Assembly (NCBI RefSeq): GCF_000013225.1
Contig: NC_007776.1
Span: forward strand, 1,889,001-1,953,000
From: Synechococcus sp. JA-2-3B'a(2-13)
GTDB lineage: Bacteria; Cyanobacteriota; Cyanobacteriia; Thermostichales; Thermostichaceae
Reading direction: 5' to 3'
Length of the DNA stretch: 64,000 nt
The notes beneath the pieces are model-generated. The model did not search any database. It saw only the letters and a list, made by a program, of their open reading frames with translations, and had not been told where the DNA came from. Positions 54,851-63,697 of this stretch are shown here, in pieces. The position numbers were made by a program, and so were the translations under genes. The number at the start of each line of letters is the position of its first letter. Position 1 is the stretch's first letter.

Positions 54851-55834
54851 GTGTACATCAGCGTCATCATTCCCACCTACAACCGCCGTCCCATTTTGGA
54901 GCAGTGTCTGCGGGCCCTGGCGCAGCAGCAGCCCGGCCCCTACGAGGGCTACGAGGTGGTGGTGGTGGACGATGGCTCCACCGATGGCACAGTGGAATGG
55001 CTGCAGAACAACCCCGTTGGCTTGCCCCAGTGGAAACTGTTGCAGCAGGAGCACCGCGGCCCCGCCGCTGCCCGCAACCTGGGGTTTCGCCACGCCCAGG
55101 GATCCCTCATCGTCTTTATCGACAGCGACCTGGTGGTGGTGGATCACTTCTTGGCCAGCCACGCCCAGATGCTGCGGCGGCACGGCGTTACAGGGGATCC
55201 CCGCTCCCCCCACGAGGCCAAGGTCTTCACCTACGGGCGGGTGATCAACACGAGCAATTTTCAGGATCCCCGCTCCGAACCCTTCAAGCCCACCGATTTT
55301 TCGGCAGCCTTTTTCGCCACCGGCAACGTGGCCATTGCCCGCCATTGGTTGGAGCTGGCCTGCGAAACCCCCGCCGGCCCCTTTGACGAGCGGTTTCACC
55401 TCTACGGCTGGGAAGACCTGGAGCTGGGGGTGCGGCTAAAACGTTTGGGCCTGCGCCTGGTCAAGTGCCCCCAGGCCACCGGCTACCACTGGCATCCGCC
55501 CTTTGAGCTGCAGCAGATCCCAGGATTGATTGAGCGGGAACGGCAGCGGGGCCGCATGGGTATTCTCTTTTACCAAAAACACCCCACCTGGGCCGTGCGC
55601 CTGATGATCCAACTGACGCCCCTGCACCAATTCCTGTGGGGCCTTTTATCCCTGGGGGGCTGGCTGAACGAGAAGCGGGTGGAACCGCTGCTGCGCTGGT
55701 TGATCCGGCATGGCCGCTCGCAGTTGGCCTTGGAGCTGTGCCGGATTTTTTTCCTCAACTGGTACAACGTGCAGGCCGTTTACGAAAGCTACAGAGCGAT
55801 GAAGGCGCGAAATAAGGGGATCCACTCGGCTTGA
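54851..55834 (+). CDS. family 2 glycosyltransferase
   Basis: Membrane-associated GT-A sugar transferase. Motifs: VIIPTYNRRPILEQCL, VVDDGSTDGTVEWL (nucleotide-sugar Asp), FIDSDLVVVDHF (DxD-like), FHLYGWEDLELGVRL with the ED base. The ~328-residue product ends with a hydrophobic/basic C-terminus. GTG at 54851 follows AGGGA; a TTG at 54824 is an alternative. The last 46 bases overlap the convergent inositol-phosphatase-like gene. Substrate unknown. Confidence 0.87.
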   Translation: MYISVIIPTYNRRPILEQCLRALAQQQPGPYEGYEVVVVDDGSTDGTVEWLQNNPVGLPQWKLLQQEHRGPAAARNLGFRHAQGSLIVFIDSDLVVVDHFLASHAQMLRRHGVTGDPRSPHEAKVFTYGRVINTSNFQDPRSEPFKPTDFSAAFFATGNVAIARHWLELACETPAGPFDERFHLYGWEDLELGVRLKRLGLRLVKCPQATGYHWHPPFELQQIPGLIERERQRGRMGILFYQKHPTWAVRLMIQLTPLHQFLWGLLSLGGWLNEKRVEPLLRWLIRHGRSQLALELCRIFFLNWYNVQAVYESYRAMKARNKGIHSA

Positions 55835-56670
55835 GCTGCCACCAGGGCGGGGTAAGTGAGTCGGCCATAATCCTTGCCGGGAATGAGAGGCTGGCCGGGA
55901 TCCGGATCGGCACAGCTCAGGGGTTCCCAAACGGCGCCGGCCCCCTTGACAATGGCCCACACTGCCGCCACATCCCAGATCTTGGGCGAGCGTTCTACCG
56001 CCCCCAAAAGGCTGCCACCGGCCACCGCCAGCAGGTTGTAGGCAGCGCCCCCCAACATCCGCGCTTTGCAAGGGAATTGCGGGCTAATCCAATGGCTGCT
56101 GCGGGAACAGAAATTGAACAATTGGTTGGGGCCGGGTGAGGCGGTGCTAGGACGGATTGGCTGGGGACAGGCGGGATCCCGGTCGTGGCGGGTGAGAAAA
56201 GCTCCTGCTGCTGCATCCCCAGGAAACCGAGGCCAATAACCGTAAAAAGTCTGGCGGATGGGCGGCAGATGGACACAGCCAAACACCGGCACGCCCCAAT
56301 GCAGCAAAGCCAAGGAGCTGCCCCAAATGGGGATCCCACGGGCAAAATTGGTGGTGCCATCCAAAGGATCCACTACCCAACACCACTCCTTCTCGGGAAA
56401 AATGTGGTTGGATTCCTCGCTCAGATAACCGTGATCGGGGTAGGCAGCGGCAATGGCCCCTTGAAAAGCGCGATCCGCCCACTGGTCAGAAGAGGTTACC
56501 AAGCTGCCGTCGGCTTTTAAGGACTCCGTCCCGCTGGCGCGAACCGTAGGGTGGGCCTGGCCAAAGTCTGCCAAGAGCTGGGATCCCACGCTGGCCGTAG
56601 CCTGCAAGGCAAACTCGGTAACCTCCAGCCAGAAAGGGGATAGAGCAGCAGTTGCAGAAGGAGCACTCAT
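55789..56670 (-). CDS. inositol monophosphatase family protein
   Basis: Magnesium-dependent sugar-phosphate phosphatase. Motifs: LVTSSDQWADRAF near residue 60, EESNHIF, then WVVDPLDGTTNFARGIPIWGSSLAL (D-P-L-D-G-T) and KIWDVAAVWAIVKGAGAVWEPL. The length is 293. Residues from about 40 to 50 ([10 protein letters not shown]) come from the SGTES repeat, placed just before the KADGSLVT motif and lengthening a loop compared with family members (inference from memory). Its 3' end overlaps the glycosyltransferase by 46 bases. Confidence 0.9.
   Translation of the reverse strand: MSAPSATAALSPFWLEVTEFALQATASVGSQLLADFGQAHPTVRASGTESLKADGSLVTSSDQWADRAFQGAIAAAYPDHGYLSEESNHIFPEKEWCWVVDPLDGTTNFARGIPIWGSSLALLHWGVPVFGCVHLPPIRQTFYGYWPRFPGDAAAGAFLTRHDRDPACPQPIRPSTASPGPNQLFNFCSRSSHWISPQFPCKARMLGGAAYNLLAVAGGSLLGAVERSPKIWDVAAVWAIVKGAGAVWEPLSCADPDPGQPLIPGKDYGRLTYPALVAAQAEWIPLFRAFIAL
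56521..56547 (-). repeat. SGTES repeat element, full copy in the inositol-phosphatase-like gene
   Basis: On the minus strand it reads ACGGTTCGCGCCAGCGGGAC followed by GGAGTCC, one base different from the copy in rne. In frame it encodes Thr-Val-Arg-Ala-Ser-Gly-Thr-Glu-Ser, the same peptide as in RNase E. Confidence 0.8.
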
Positions 56671-56811
56671 GCCCCAATCCTAGCGGGATCCCTGGCTTTT
56701 GGGGTGGAAAAGGGGTCGCAATGGCAGCGGATCCCTCACAAGCAGGTTCTAGGCCCATAAGCTGAATAGAATCAAATCATAGGTAAACTCCCCAGCTGGC
56801 CACCCTCCTCC

Positions 56812-58782
56812 ATGAACCAGCGCCTGATTGGACAACTGATTGGCAACCGCTACCGGCTGACCCGCCACATCAGCGAGGGTGGCTACGGCAATGTGTTCGA
56901 GGCGGTGGATACCCAGCTCAATGACGAGCTGGTGGCCGTCAAGTTGTTGCGCCCGCCGCCCCCGGACATGGGCCCAGAGTACTACCAGCAACTGCAGCAA
57001 CGCTTCATGGATGAGGCCAGGGTCAGCGCTCTGTTGGGCGAGCACCCCAACATCGTGCAGGTGCGCTCTTACGGCCTGTACCAAAACCAGCCCTATCTGG
57101 TGATGGAGTACCTGAATGCCAAACCCTACAGCGGCCAGGGGTTGGACTATGTGCTGGCTCGGGAAGGCCCCTTGCACCCAGAGCGAGTGGTGAACTTGGC
57201 TCTGCAAATTTGCTCTGCCCTGCACCACGCCCACAACTTTCAGATGGATCTGGGCAAGCACTCCATTCGCGGCGTCATCCACCGCGACATTAAACCCAGC
57301 AACATCTTTGTGCAGAAAGGGCCCGATGGGAAAGAGCGGGTCAAGATCCTGGACTTCGGCATTTCCAAGCTCATGGGGGAGACCTCTCGTGGCCTGACGC
57401 AGACGGGCTATTTTTTGGGCACGATGGTCTATGCCTCGCCCGAGCAAATGCGCGGAGAAAAGCTGGATGGCCGCTCCGACATCTATTCCCTGGGGGTGGT
57501 GCTGTACGAGCTGTTAACTGGTGCGTTGCCCTTCGAGCCGGATACCGACACCTTGCAAGGCTGGTACCACGTCCACAACTTTCAAAAGCCCCGCCCCTTC
57601 CAAGACCACAAGCTAGCCCACCCCATCCCCGCTGCCCTGGAGAAGGTTGTCCTCCAGTGCCTAGAGAAAGACCCTGCCCTCCGCCCGGCCAACATGGAAG
57701 TGCTCGGCCAGCAGCTACAGGCTGTCTATGGAAACAAGGTTGCCCCTCCTGCCCCGTTCGTCCCCTCAAATTCCTCTCGTTCACCTCAAGGTGTTCGCCC
57801 CCCGCGGATCCCGACCGGATTTGGCCAGCCGACTTCCCAACAGCCCCGAACTGCCCCAGTTGAGGAAGAAAAGCTCCAGCAGGCGGTCAGTCTGATCGAG
57901 GCAGGCGAGTACAAGATGGCCGTCCATTTGCTCAACGAGCTGATCCAGAGCGCCCCCAACGAAGCCCGCTACTATCTCTACCGCGGCCTGGCCCACCAAC
58001 GACAGGGGCATTGGGGCCTTGCCCAGATGGACTATCAAGGGGTGCTGCGGCTGGAACCGGGTAACCCTTCAGCGGAACAGGGGCTGCGCGAGGTGGAACA
58101 GAAGGTTGGGCAGGAACATATCAACAGCAAGTCCGGCTCTCATCTGTTGGATGCACCCCTGAATGCACCCCGCCTGGGCAAAGGGTCGGCGTTGAGTTGG
58201 CTCTTGGCCAATTTGGGGGCGGCTGGGATCGGCTACCTGGGGCTGGGGGCATCAGCGCCTCTGCTGGCGGCTTTGGGATCACTACAAGAAGCGGTGGCTG
58301 GAGCCGGCCTTGGCTTCCTGATGGGGCTGCTGCAGTGGCTGGTGTTGCGGCGGCAGGTTTCGGTGGGATGGGTGGCTGCAACTTTGCTGGCCACGGCTTT
58401 GGGCTGGGCGGCGGCGGATTTCCTCGCTCCCCAGGTGGGGGTAGCAACCTCTGCTTTTAACCCGACGGATCCCTGGCTCCAAAATGTCTTGCAGGCAATG
58501 GGAGATGCGCTGCGCGGTTTGCTGGTGGGGGTCGGCGTTGGTGGGCTGCAATGGGCCTTGTGGTCTCAGCGCTGGAAAGGTAGCCGGGCTTGGATCTTGG
58601 CGGCAGTTGCCGAAGGGGCAGGATCGGCTCTGTTGATGGGTTGGCTGCTGGACAATACTACCTTGAACAGTTGGCTGCTGCTGATCGTGGGGCTACTGGC
58701 CAACACGCGCCCCCTTAGCGCAATGGTGCTTTTGAATTTGCGCCGGATCCCTACTGTTCAAAATCAACAACAAGCCCCTTAG
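56812..58782 (+). CDS. Ser/Thr protein kinase with TPR and C-terminal membrane domain
   Basis: A Hanks-type (PknB-like) kinase of 656 residues. The kinase domain spans about 10-285: ISEGGYGNVFEA (P-loop), VAVKLL (Lys), VIHRDIKPSNI (catalytic loop), ILDFGISKL (DFG) and YASPEQMRGE. A Pro-rich linker leads to TPR-like helices (about 340-430), then at least five hydrophobic, Gly/Ala/Leu-rich helices (about 455-645). The membrane part is not the common PASTA type. The target is unknown. It is monocistronic. Confidence 0.9.
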   Translation: MNQRLIGQLIGNRYRLTRHISEGGYGNVFEAVDTQLNDELVAVKLLRPPPPDMGPEYYQQLQQRFMDEARVSALLGEHPNIVQVRSYGLYQNQPYLVMEYLNAKPYSGQGLDYVLAREGPLHPERVVNLALQICSALHHAHNFQMDLGKHSIRGVIHRDIKPSNIFVQKGPDGKERVKILDFGISKLMGETSRGLTQTGYFLGTMVYASPEQMRGEKLDGRSDIYSLGVVLYELLTGALPFEPDTDTLQGWYHVHNFQKPRPFQDHKLAHPIPAALEKVVLQCLEKDPALRPANMEVLGQQLQAVYGNKVAPPAPFVPSNSSRSPQGVRPPRIPTGFGQPTSQQPRTAPVEEEKLQQAVSLIEAGEYKMAVHLLNELIQSAPNEARYYLYRGLAHQRQGHWGLAQMDYQGVLRLEPGNPSAEQGLREVEQKVGQEHINSKSGSHLLDAPLNAPRLGKGSALSWLLANLGAAGIGYLGLGASAPLLAALGSLQEAVAGAGLGFLMGLLQWLVLRRQVSVGWVAATLLATALGWAAADFLAPQVGVATSAFNPTDPWLQNVLQAMGDALRGLLVGVGVGGLQWALWSQRWKGSRAWILAAVAEGAGSALLMGWLLDNTTLNSWLLLIVGLLANTRPLSAMVLLNLRRIPTVQNQQQAP

Positions 58783-59150
58783 CCCACAGGGATCCCATCT
58801 GAGTTCTCTCTCAAGAAGAGGGAAAGACAGGAATCAAAACCGCTCATTATTTTTCTCACGATTTTTCTCACGGTTACCGGGGAGCGCCGTGAGATCCCCA
58901 GCTCAGAGCTACGCGACTGGTTGTAGGGAGTAGGGTCGTTTGAGCTACTGAGAAAAGCCCTATGGCCCTGTGCATGCAACGTTTTGGGTGTGGGCCACTG
59001 TCCTGGCCTAAATTTCAAGAGGGCAAGGATGCACGCTATAGAGGAACTTTCTAGCGGAGCTATTGCACCGGCTAGTGTCTCATTGCCATTTGAATTGACT
59101 ATAAGTGCTGCTGCAAAACCAGGAACCAGAATCCTCGCCCGGCGAGTATG
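58783..59150. other. intergenic region between the kinase and S10 peptidase genes
   Basis: A 368-base gap between convergent genes. TTTTTCTCACG is repeated directly (about 58850-58873), and TCTCACGG (58866-58873) pairs with CCGTGAGA (58887-58894) to form a strong hairpin that may end kinase transcription. A frame at 58984-59184 is open but has no ribosome site and no recognisable product. Confidence 0.45.
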
Positions 59151-60674
59151 TTATGACTCTGAGCTGGAAGCTGTTTTCGAGTAAAACTCACGCATTTCTG
59201 TAAACCACTCCAATCGCGAGGGATCCCAGGTGTAGAACATGTGTCCGCCGCGATAATGACGTAGGGTGAGGTTGGCCTTCAACCGCGGATCCAACTTCAT
59301 CAAATCCACCAGGTGATTCGAGGCAAAGTAGGGCGTGACCAGGTCGTAAAAGCCATGATGAATGCTCACCCGCATGTGGGGGTTGAGGGCCATGCTGCTG
59401 CGCAGCTCGTCCATTGCCCCGATGAATCCTTGCTTAAACTCTCCTTTTGGGGTGAACCGCCAGGACTTGAACACCTCCAGGTTCAGTAGGTGATAGGTCA
59501 ACTCCGTTTCCACCTGCAAGGTCTCTCGCAAGTGGCTGTTGATGGCTGCCGTGAACAGGCGATCGATCCCATCCAAGGTGGGATCGGATCCCTCGAAGGT
59601 AGGCCGATCCGGAAAGGGATCCACCGTGGTTACAGAAGCATCGTAGAGCCCCAGCACCAGTCGCTGCGACCGCAACAGCTCGCGGGCAAAACTGGCGATA
59701 TCGATCCGCCCGCCTCTGTGGGCTACATATTCTGGAGATAGGCCGATCCCTGCTGCCATTTCCTGATACACCGCTTGCCGTTCTGCCTCTGGCATTGCCT
59801 CCCCCATGGCCAAGAGGGGCAGCAGACGTTGTCGGGCAAAGTGTTCTGCTTTGGGCAGCAGGATCTGCAAATCCTCCCCCCAGCCACACCGTCCATGATG
59901 GGCTGCTGTGGCCACATAGGAAGGGAAAAGGGCTGCCCAGGTGCTGAGGTTGTAATCGTTGGTCTCCAGCAACCCAAACTCAATCGCAGGCGAGATGAGA
60001 ATGGCCCCCGACAGGCCCACGCCAAACCTGGACTGCAGCTCCTTGGCCAGCCGCGCCACCCGAAACCCACCGTAACTCTCGCCGGCAATGAAAATGGGGG
60101 AGAGCCAGCGTTTGTATCGGGAAAGGAAGCCCTGAATGAACTCGCCCAAGGATTGCAAATCCCGCTCCACATCCCAGAAGGGCGATTCCTTAGGAGGCTC
60201 CTCCGCCTTAGCATCCGGCTGAGGGGGCTTGGATGCCGGATCGGATTTCTCCCGGGAATCTTTGGGGTCTTGAGAATCCTTGGGCAGGGCGCGGCTGAAC
60301 CCTGTCCCCACCGGATCGACAAAGACCAGGTCGGAAAAGGGCAACCAACTTTCGGCATTGTCCACCAGCCGCACCGGGGAGGGGGGCAAACTGCCGTTGG
60401 GCCCGAAGCAAATCCGTTTGGGCCCCAGCGCTCCCATGTGCAGGTAGGCAGAAGCTGCCCCAGGCCCACCGTTGAACACAAAAGTGAGAGGGCGGTGCTG
60501 AGAGGCGGAGTCTTGCTTCAGATAGGCGACGTGAAAGATCTCGGCCACCGGTTTTTCCCGCTGAAAAAGGGTCTGCCAACCGGCCAGCGCTCTGTAGGTA
60601 AAGCTCTCCTCTCCAGCCGTAAACCTGTGCTCGGTGGAGGAGAGGGGGGAAGTGGGCTTAGATTCAGTAGCCAT
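59151..60674 (-). CDS. S10-family serine carboxypeptidase-like protein
   Basis: The 507-residue protein shows the oxyanion/substrate motif FVFNGGPGAASAYLHMGALGP, the nucleophile elbow IAGESYGGFR, a catalytic Asp near IHHGFYDLVTPY and the His in RHYRGGHMFYTW. S10 enzymes are common in eukaryotes and present in some bacteria. No clear signal peptide is seen, so localisation is uncertain. A low-complexity Asp/Lys/Pro insertion (about 150-180) lies between the Gly-rich motif and the nucleophile. Substrate unknown. Confidence 0.88.
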   Translation of the reverse strand: MATESKPTSPLSSTEHRFTAGEESFTYRALAGWQTLFQREKPVAEIFHVAYLKQDSASQHRPLTFVFNGGPGAASAYLHMGALGPKRICFGPNGSLPPSPVRLVDNAESWLPFSDLVFVDPVGTGFSRALPKDSQDPKDSREKSDPASKPPQPDAKAEEPPKESPFWDVERDLQSLGEFIQGFLSRYKRWLSPIFIAGESYGGFRVARLAKELQSRFGVGLSGAILISPAIEFGLLETNDYNLSTWAALFPSYVATAAHHGRCGWGEDLQILLPKAEHFARQRLLPLLAMGEAMPEAERQAVYQEMAAGIGLSPEYVAHRGGRIDIASFARELLRSQRLVLGLYDASVTTVDPFPDRPTFEGSDPTLDGIDRLFTAAINSHLRETLQVETELTYHLLNLEVFKSWRFTPKGEFKQGFIGAMDELRSSMALNPHMRVSIHHGFYDLVTPYFASNHLVDLMKLDPRLKANLTLRHYRGGHMFYTWDPSRLEWFTEMREFYSKTASSSES

Positions 60675-60758
60675 GAAAACAGGGATCCGCAGTCTGATCC
60701 CCAGTGAATCACAAGTTGCCGACCCTCAACACTCCCAGAGGAATCTCCAAACGGCACC

Positions 60759-61352
60759 TCACAAAGTCAGCGGAGCTTCCAAAGTTAGATTGAAAGATTG
60801 GCCGGGGCGCAGCACCACCACCTGCGGAGCGGTAACATTGCCCACCACCACTCCGGTCGCGGCACCTCCCAGGACATTGCCCACTGATACTCTGCCCGTG
60901 ATGGCCCCCAAAATGGCTCCCGCGGCTGCCCCAATGGCTGCATCCTGAGCGATGGCCTCAGCCGAATACTGACGGGGATCCTTTTCGTCGTGGAGGATGT
61001 TGGAGGAAGCCCGCAGGCTGTAGGTACGACCGCCGAGAACAATGGAAGTGCCGACAAAGCGGGATCCGCCCGGTGCAGGTTCCATCTGTCCAAAAATGCG
61101 GCTACCCGCCGGGATCACCAAGCGCCCCTGGCTGTCAAAAATGTTCTGAGTAACGGCCACTTCCAGGGGATAGACGGTGTCGGGGTAAAAGTATTGCGGC
61201 CCTTCGCTACTCAGGCTGCCGACCGGGATAATCGTCCCCTGCTCAAGGCGGTAGGCACCCAATTCAAAAAGCGGCTGAGCCGAACTGGGCAAGGGGGCCA
61301 ACGCAGGGATCCCGGCCAGGCCAATAAGGGCTGCTGTTAAGATAGCTTTCAT
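60759..61352 (-). CDS. secreted glycine-zipper protein, unknown function
   Basis: A 197-residue protein with a signal peptide (KAILTAALIGLAGIPALAPLPSSA/QP), then a beta-rich part with GSRIFGQMEPAPGGSRFVG (a VirB10/TrbI-like Pro-Ala-Gly-Ser turn), and a glycine zipper (IGAAAGAILGAITGRVSVGNVLGGAATGVVVGNV) that may insert in a membrane. The ATG at 61352 was preferred to the frame start five codons earlier. Function unknown; an envelope role is likely. Confidence 0.7.
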   Translation of the reverse strand: MKAILTAALIGLAGIPALAPLPSSAQPLFELGAYRLEQGTIIPVGSLSSEGPQYFYPDTVYPLEVAVTQNIFDSQGRLVIPAGSRIFGQMEPAPGGSRFVGTSIVLGGRTYSLRASSNILHDEKDPRQYSAEAIAQDAAIGAAAGAILGAITGRVSVGNVLGGAATGVVVGNVTAPQVVVLRPGQSFNLTLEAPLTL

Positions 61353-61553
61353 GAGTAGAGTCTCCAATGCTTCTCCAAGTTCTGCCGAGTTCTGAGCAGT
61401 TGCCTGAAGCTATTCCAAGTCAATTTGCTTCCTTGTCTCAGCTTCTCTCCACTTCTAGGTTATCGAATCCTTCCTAGGGCTTGTTTTCTCCCACAAGTCG
61501 ATTTGTTTTCAACTGTTGGCAGTTTGGGTGACCATCCTGCAGCACAACGCCTC

Positions 61554-62576
61554 TTAGAAATGCTGGAAGGCTTGCTGACGACTGAGGGCCTGCCCGTCCT
61601 TCAGCCAGACGGTTCCCTGCGGATCCCAGCCTGTCACTTCTCCAATCCAAACGGCCCCCGGCAATCTTTCCAACAGATGCTTGGCCACCGACACCTCGGC
61701 ACTGAGGAGCAGCTCAAAATCTTCGCCCCCATAAAGCGCCCATTCCAAGGCTTGGGCCGGAAAAGCCTGCCGCAAAGCTTCTGAAATCGGGATCCGCTCC
61801 ACGGCAATCCTTGCCTCCACCCCACTGGCCTGACACACCTGCACCAGGGCATCTGCCAAACCGTCGCTGGTATCCATGCCGGCAATGCGCAAGGGATCCG
61901 GGATCCTTTCCAAGAGGGGCACCAGATCCAGGCGCGGGCGTGGGTATTGGTGAGCCCTGATCAACTGCTCGCGCTCGGCCGCCGTAGCTGAGGATCCCTG
62001 TTCAGGATGGAGAAGCAGCTCCAAGCCTGCCCGCGCATCTCCGTGGGGCCCTGTTACCACCAGCCAATCGCCGGGTTGAGCCCGTCTGCGCTGAATGGCC
62101 CGCCCCGGCTGCACCGATCCCAGGGCCGTGATTGCCACAAATCGATGCGGCGACCGACACAGATCCCCTCCCACCAGTTGGCATTCCCAGCGGGCGCAAC
62201 AGTCCCGCATCCCTTGATAAAGCTCCTCCACCCAAGCAACCGGTGTGGAGCCCGGCAAGCCCAAACCCACCACCAACGCCTGCGGACGGGATCCCATCGC
62301 GGCCAGATCCGACAGATTGGCGGCCACCGCGCGCCAGCCCACCGCATGGGCCGGGGTCGTCAGATCGCTGAAGTGAACTCCCTCCACCAACACATCGGTT
62401 GTCACCACCAACTGCCCCTCCGGAGCAGCCAACACCGCCGCATCGTCTCCCACCACCTGGGCCGGACAGTAGCGCTGCACGATCTGCAGCAGCCCTGCCT
62501 CCCCAATTGCCGAGATGGGTAGGGGGGAAGGATTGCCGTTTTGTGGGGAAGCACTGTCAGGAAGACCGGAGAACAA
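61554..62576 (-). CDS. thiL: thiamine-monophosphate kinase
   Basis: Phosphorylates thiamine phosphate to the active cofactor thiamine pyrophosphate. Motifs: VVGDDAAVLAAPEGQLVVTTDVLVEGVHF, GWRAVAANLSDLAAMGSRPQAL, VGGDLCRSPHRFVAITALG, DWLVVTGPHGDARAGLELL and AGMDTSDGLADAL. The product is 340 residues, family length. It has no ATG; a TTG at 62576 appears to start it. thiE lies at 11.1 kb, not in the same operon. Confidence 0.94.
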   Translation of the reverse strand: MFSGLPDSASPQNGNPSPLPISAIGEAGLLQIVQRYCPAQVVGDDAAVLAAPEGQLVVTTDVLVEGVHFSDLTTPAHAVGWRAVAANLSDLAAMGSRPQALVVGLGLPGSTPVAWVEELYQGMRDCCARWECQLVGGDLCRSPHRFVAITALGSVQPGRAIQRRRAQPGDWLVVTGPHGDARAGLELLLHPEQGSSATAAEREQLIRAHQYPRPRLDLVPLLERIPDPLRIAGMDTSDGLADALVQVCQASGVEARIAVERIPISEALRQAFPAQALEWALYGGEDFELLLSAEVSVAKHLLERLPGAVWIGEVTGWDPQGTVWLKDGQALSRQQAFQHF

Positions 62577-62690
62577 GACAGACCTCTGAGGGTAGCGAGG
62601 ATAGCAAAGCTGAAAAAGCTGATGGATGATGGGTTCTTGTTGGATATTTCCAAGGATCCCGCCTGCACGCCACAGGCAAGCTGGAGAATT

Positions 62691-63434
62691 CTACCCCGCC
62701 GTCCGCTGTCCAATCAGGGCATAGAAGGGATCCCCGCCTCCGCCTGCCCAAAAGCCCAGCCAACCCATAGGGGCAGGCCGCTGGATCACCTTCACCACCG
62801 CAAACCCTGGCACCGACTCAAAATAGCGCCTGACCAACTCCACCCGCCCCGCCTCAGAGTTGTCCCGCCAAGCCTGGATCGCCTTCTGGAAAAACATGCG
62901 ATTGGAGAAGCTGACGATGAACAGGCCCTGGGGCTTTAGAATGCGATACACCTCGGCAAACACCTGCTCTGGCTGCTGCAGATATTGCACCGAGACCGTG
63001 TTTAGCACCGCGTCGAAGGATTGATCAGGGAAGGGCAGACTTGGGTTTTGGTTCAAGTTCTGGATGAAGAAGTGATCCAGCCGGGGGTTGGCCGCCAGTT
63101 CCTCCGGGTTCATCCCATGCCCCTCCACATGGGCAAACTCCATCTCAGGCGGCAAATGGGAGACCCAACTGCTCATCAGATCGAGAATCCGGGTCTGGGG
63201 CCGCAAATGCTCGCGGTATAGATCGGTGAGCTGGCCGATGAAGCCAGAATCCACATGAGTCACGAAGCGAGGATAGCTGTAAAAGAGGGCATCGTCGCTG
63301 GGATCCAACTTGGAGCGCTGCCAATCCTTGAGCACCACCATGGCCAAACGGTTGCAAATCTTAATCAAAGCTAACATTTTGGAAGCTTCGGAAAAGGGGT
63401 GGGCGTGATACCTTAGCAGAGCAACAGTGGCCAT
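62691..63434 (-). CDS. class I SAM-dependent methyltransferase
   Basis: The 247-residue protein has a Rossmann methyltransferase core: RILDLMSSWVSHLP (motif I, degenerate), HVEGHGMNPEEL (motif II), FPDQSFDAVLNTVSVQYLQQPEQVFAEVYRILKPQGLFIVSFSN (motifs IV-VI). The motif order is normal but motif I lacks the usual GxGxG, so its cofactor binding may be altered. The start is either 63434 or an ATG at 63377 that gives the shorter, more usual protein. Substrate unknown. Confidence 0.8.
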   Translation of the reverse strand: MATVALLRYHAHPFSEASKMLALIKICNRLAMVVLKDWQRSKLDPSDDALFYSYPRFVTHVDSGFIGQLTDLYREHLRPQTRILDLMSSWVSHLPPEMEFAHVEGHGMNPEELAANPRLDHFFIQNLNQNPSLPFPDQSFDAVLNTVSVQYLQQPEQVFAEVYRILKPQGLFIVSFSNRMFFQKAIQAWRDNSEAGRVELVRRYFESVPGFAVVKVIQRPAPMGWLGFWAGGGGDPFYALIGQRTAG

Positions 63435-63457
63435 TTCGCGAAGGACTCTTTGCCGTG

Positions 63458-63673
63458 ATGTCTGTGTCTCACCCCTCTTCAGCGGCTCCTTCTTCTTCTG
63501 GGTCTAACTTTGGCCTGCGGGAGTACGTAACCGAACTGCAGCTCCACATGGCTCTGCAGGCTCGCAGCCTTACTCCTTCTCTCAGCGTTTCCCCAGCCCA
63601 GGACAGCCCCCTGGCTCTGGTGCAGCGGGCACAGGCAGCTATGGAGAAGTCCGTTTCCCGCCAGTGGCTTTGA
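63458..63673 (+). CDS. small hypothetical protein
   Basis: A 71-residue product, Ser/Ala/Pro-rich at the start, then a short helix (LREYVTELQLHMALQARSLT) and a second helix near the end. No family recognised. It is divergent from the methyltransferase, with only about 20 bases between starts. Confidence 0.45.
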   Translation: MSVSHPSSAAPSSSGSNFGLREYVTELQLHMALQARSLTPSLSVSPAQDSPLALVQRAQAAMEKSVSRQWL

Positions 63674-63697
63674 GCGGCACAGCCTGGGCAGAGATGC

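Noticed and set aside
58984-59184. 66-codon frame after the kinase
   Set aside because: No ribosome binding site, no family resemblance, and its end overlaps the S10 peptidase gene.
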